A stretch of 5,921 nt of DNA. It comes from Flammeovirgaceae bacterium. Lineage in GTDB: Bacteria > Bacteroidota > Bacteroidia > Cytophagales > Cyclobacteriaceae. The stretch lies in assembly GCA_022616575.1 (NCBI GenBank), contig JAKEEN010000031.1, forward strand, positions 1 through 5,921, in the 5' to 3' direction. Under the pieces are notes generated by a model. That model worked only from the letters and a program-made list of their open reading frames with translations. It had not been told where the DNA came from and searched no databases. This document shows positions 5,578 to 5,921 of the stretch, one piece after another. Both the position numbers and the translations under genes were made by a program. Each line of letters begins with the position of its first letter. Position 1 is the stretch's first letter.

Positions 5578-5921
5578 ATGACTTCAAAAATTTCCGGTGA
5601 TCAATTTGTTAAGAAATCATTCCCCGTACTTGAGATGACCTGCGCGGCTTGCGCTGTAAGTGTGCAGTCTATGCTGAAAGCTACACCGGGGGTGAAAGAA
5701 GCTTCAGTAAACTTTGCCAATCAAACCGCATGGGTAGAATTTGATCCGCACCAGGCTAAAAACAGTGACCTTCAAAATGCTGTCCGATCAATCGGCTATG
5801 ATTTGGTAATTGATACTGAAGATCCTCAAGCTATTAAGGAAGAGGCTCAACGCAAGCAATACATTGAATTAAAACAACGAACCATCTGGTCTTCGATCCT
5901 TTCAGTCCCTGTCGTTATTAT
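5578..5921 (+). CDS. copA: copper-translocating P-type ATPase (CopA family), N-terminal part, truncated by the window edge
   Basis: A frame opens at ATG 5578 and runs 114 codons plus two bases to the right edge without a stop. Residues about 12-79 form a heavy-metal-associated domain with LEMTCAAC (Cys22 and Cys25, the GMxCxxC-type Cu(I) site), the KATPGVKEASVNFANQTAWVEF strand-helix region (given here in outline) and the closing SIGYDLVI strand. After a charged linker (EEAQRKQYIELKQRTIW) a hydrophobic stretch beginning SSILSVPVVI marks the first membrane segment, as in CopA-type P1B ATPases with one HMA domain. Family members are about 740-750 residues and export Cu(I) from the cytosol; the catalytic DKTGT and CPC motifs lie outside the window. 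The metal is inferred from the HMA type and the neighbouring regulator. Another soft-metal (Zn/Cd) pump is less likely but cannot be excluded without the CPC region. Confidence 0.88.
   Translation, partial: MTSKISGDQFVKKSFPVLEMTCAACAVSVQSMLKATPGVKEASVNFANQTAWVEFDPHQAKNSDLQNAVRSIGYDLVIDTEDPQAIKEEAQRKQYIELKQRTIWSSILSVPVVI

Overview
The window looks like a chromosomal segment from a member of the Bacteroidota, probably Cytophagales-like. This rests on four observations. The DNA is moderately AT-rich. Most genes lack a good Shine-Dalgarno sequence, and TAnnTTTG-like boxes lie just upstream of several starts. Glutamine is charged directly by a GlnRS. An AraC-type regulator with a metallochaperone-like front end sits beside a copper P-type ATPase. 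The genus assignment is inference.

Layout, left to right. (1) Positions 1-763, minus strand: the N-terminal 254 codons of a YbdK-type carboxylate-amine ligase (glutamate-cysteine ligase family 2); the gene runs off the left edge. (2) After a 49-bp divergent gap comes a complete glutamine-hydrolysing asparagine synthetase (813-2720, plus). (3) asnB converges on glnS (2785-4440, minus). The 3' ends of both genes meet in a block of inverted heptamer tandem repeats (2703-2782) that supplies the last codons and stop of asnB. (4) A 77-bp divergent gap separates glnS from a small DUF4260 membrane-protein gene that carries a one-base frameshift in a T-run at 4722-4725. With the frame restored, its stop (4868-4870) overlaps the ATG of the next gene as ATGA. 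(5) That next gene (4867-5442) encodes a 191-residue regulator: an HMA-like CxxC domain fused to an AraC-type helix-turn-helix domain. (6) After 135 bp of likely regulatory DNA, the window ends inside a copper-translocating P-type ATPase (5578 onward), of which the N-terminal HMA domain and the start of the membrane part are visible.

The genes form two themes. The left part is core amino-acid and translation metabolism (a Glu/amine ligase, Asn synthesis, Gln-tRNA charging), probably transcribed as separate units. The right part is a putative copper-homeostasis module: a small membrane protein, a regulator whose sensor resembles the metal-binding domain of the pump, and the pump itself. No tRNA, rRNA, CRISPR array, insertion sequence or phage gene was seen. 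The points most worth a second look are the HMA-AraC regulator/CopA module with its DUF4260 partner, the frameshift, and the heptamer repeat at the asnB/glnS junction.
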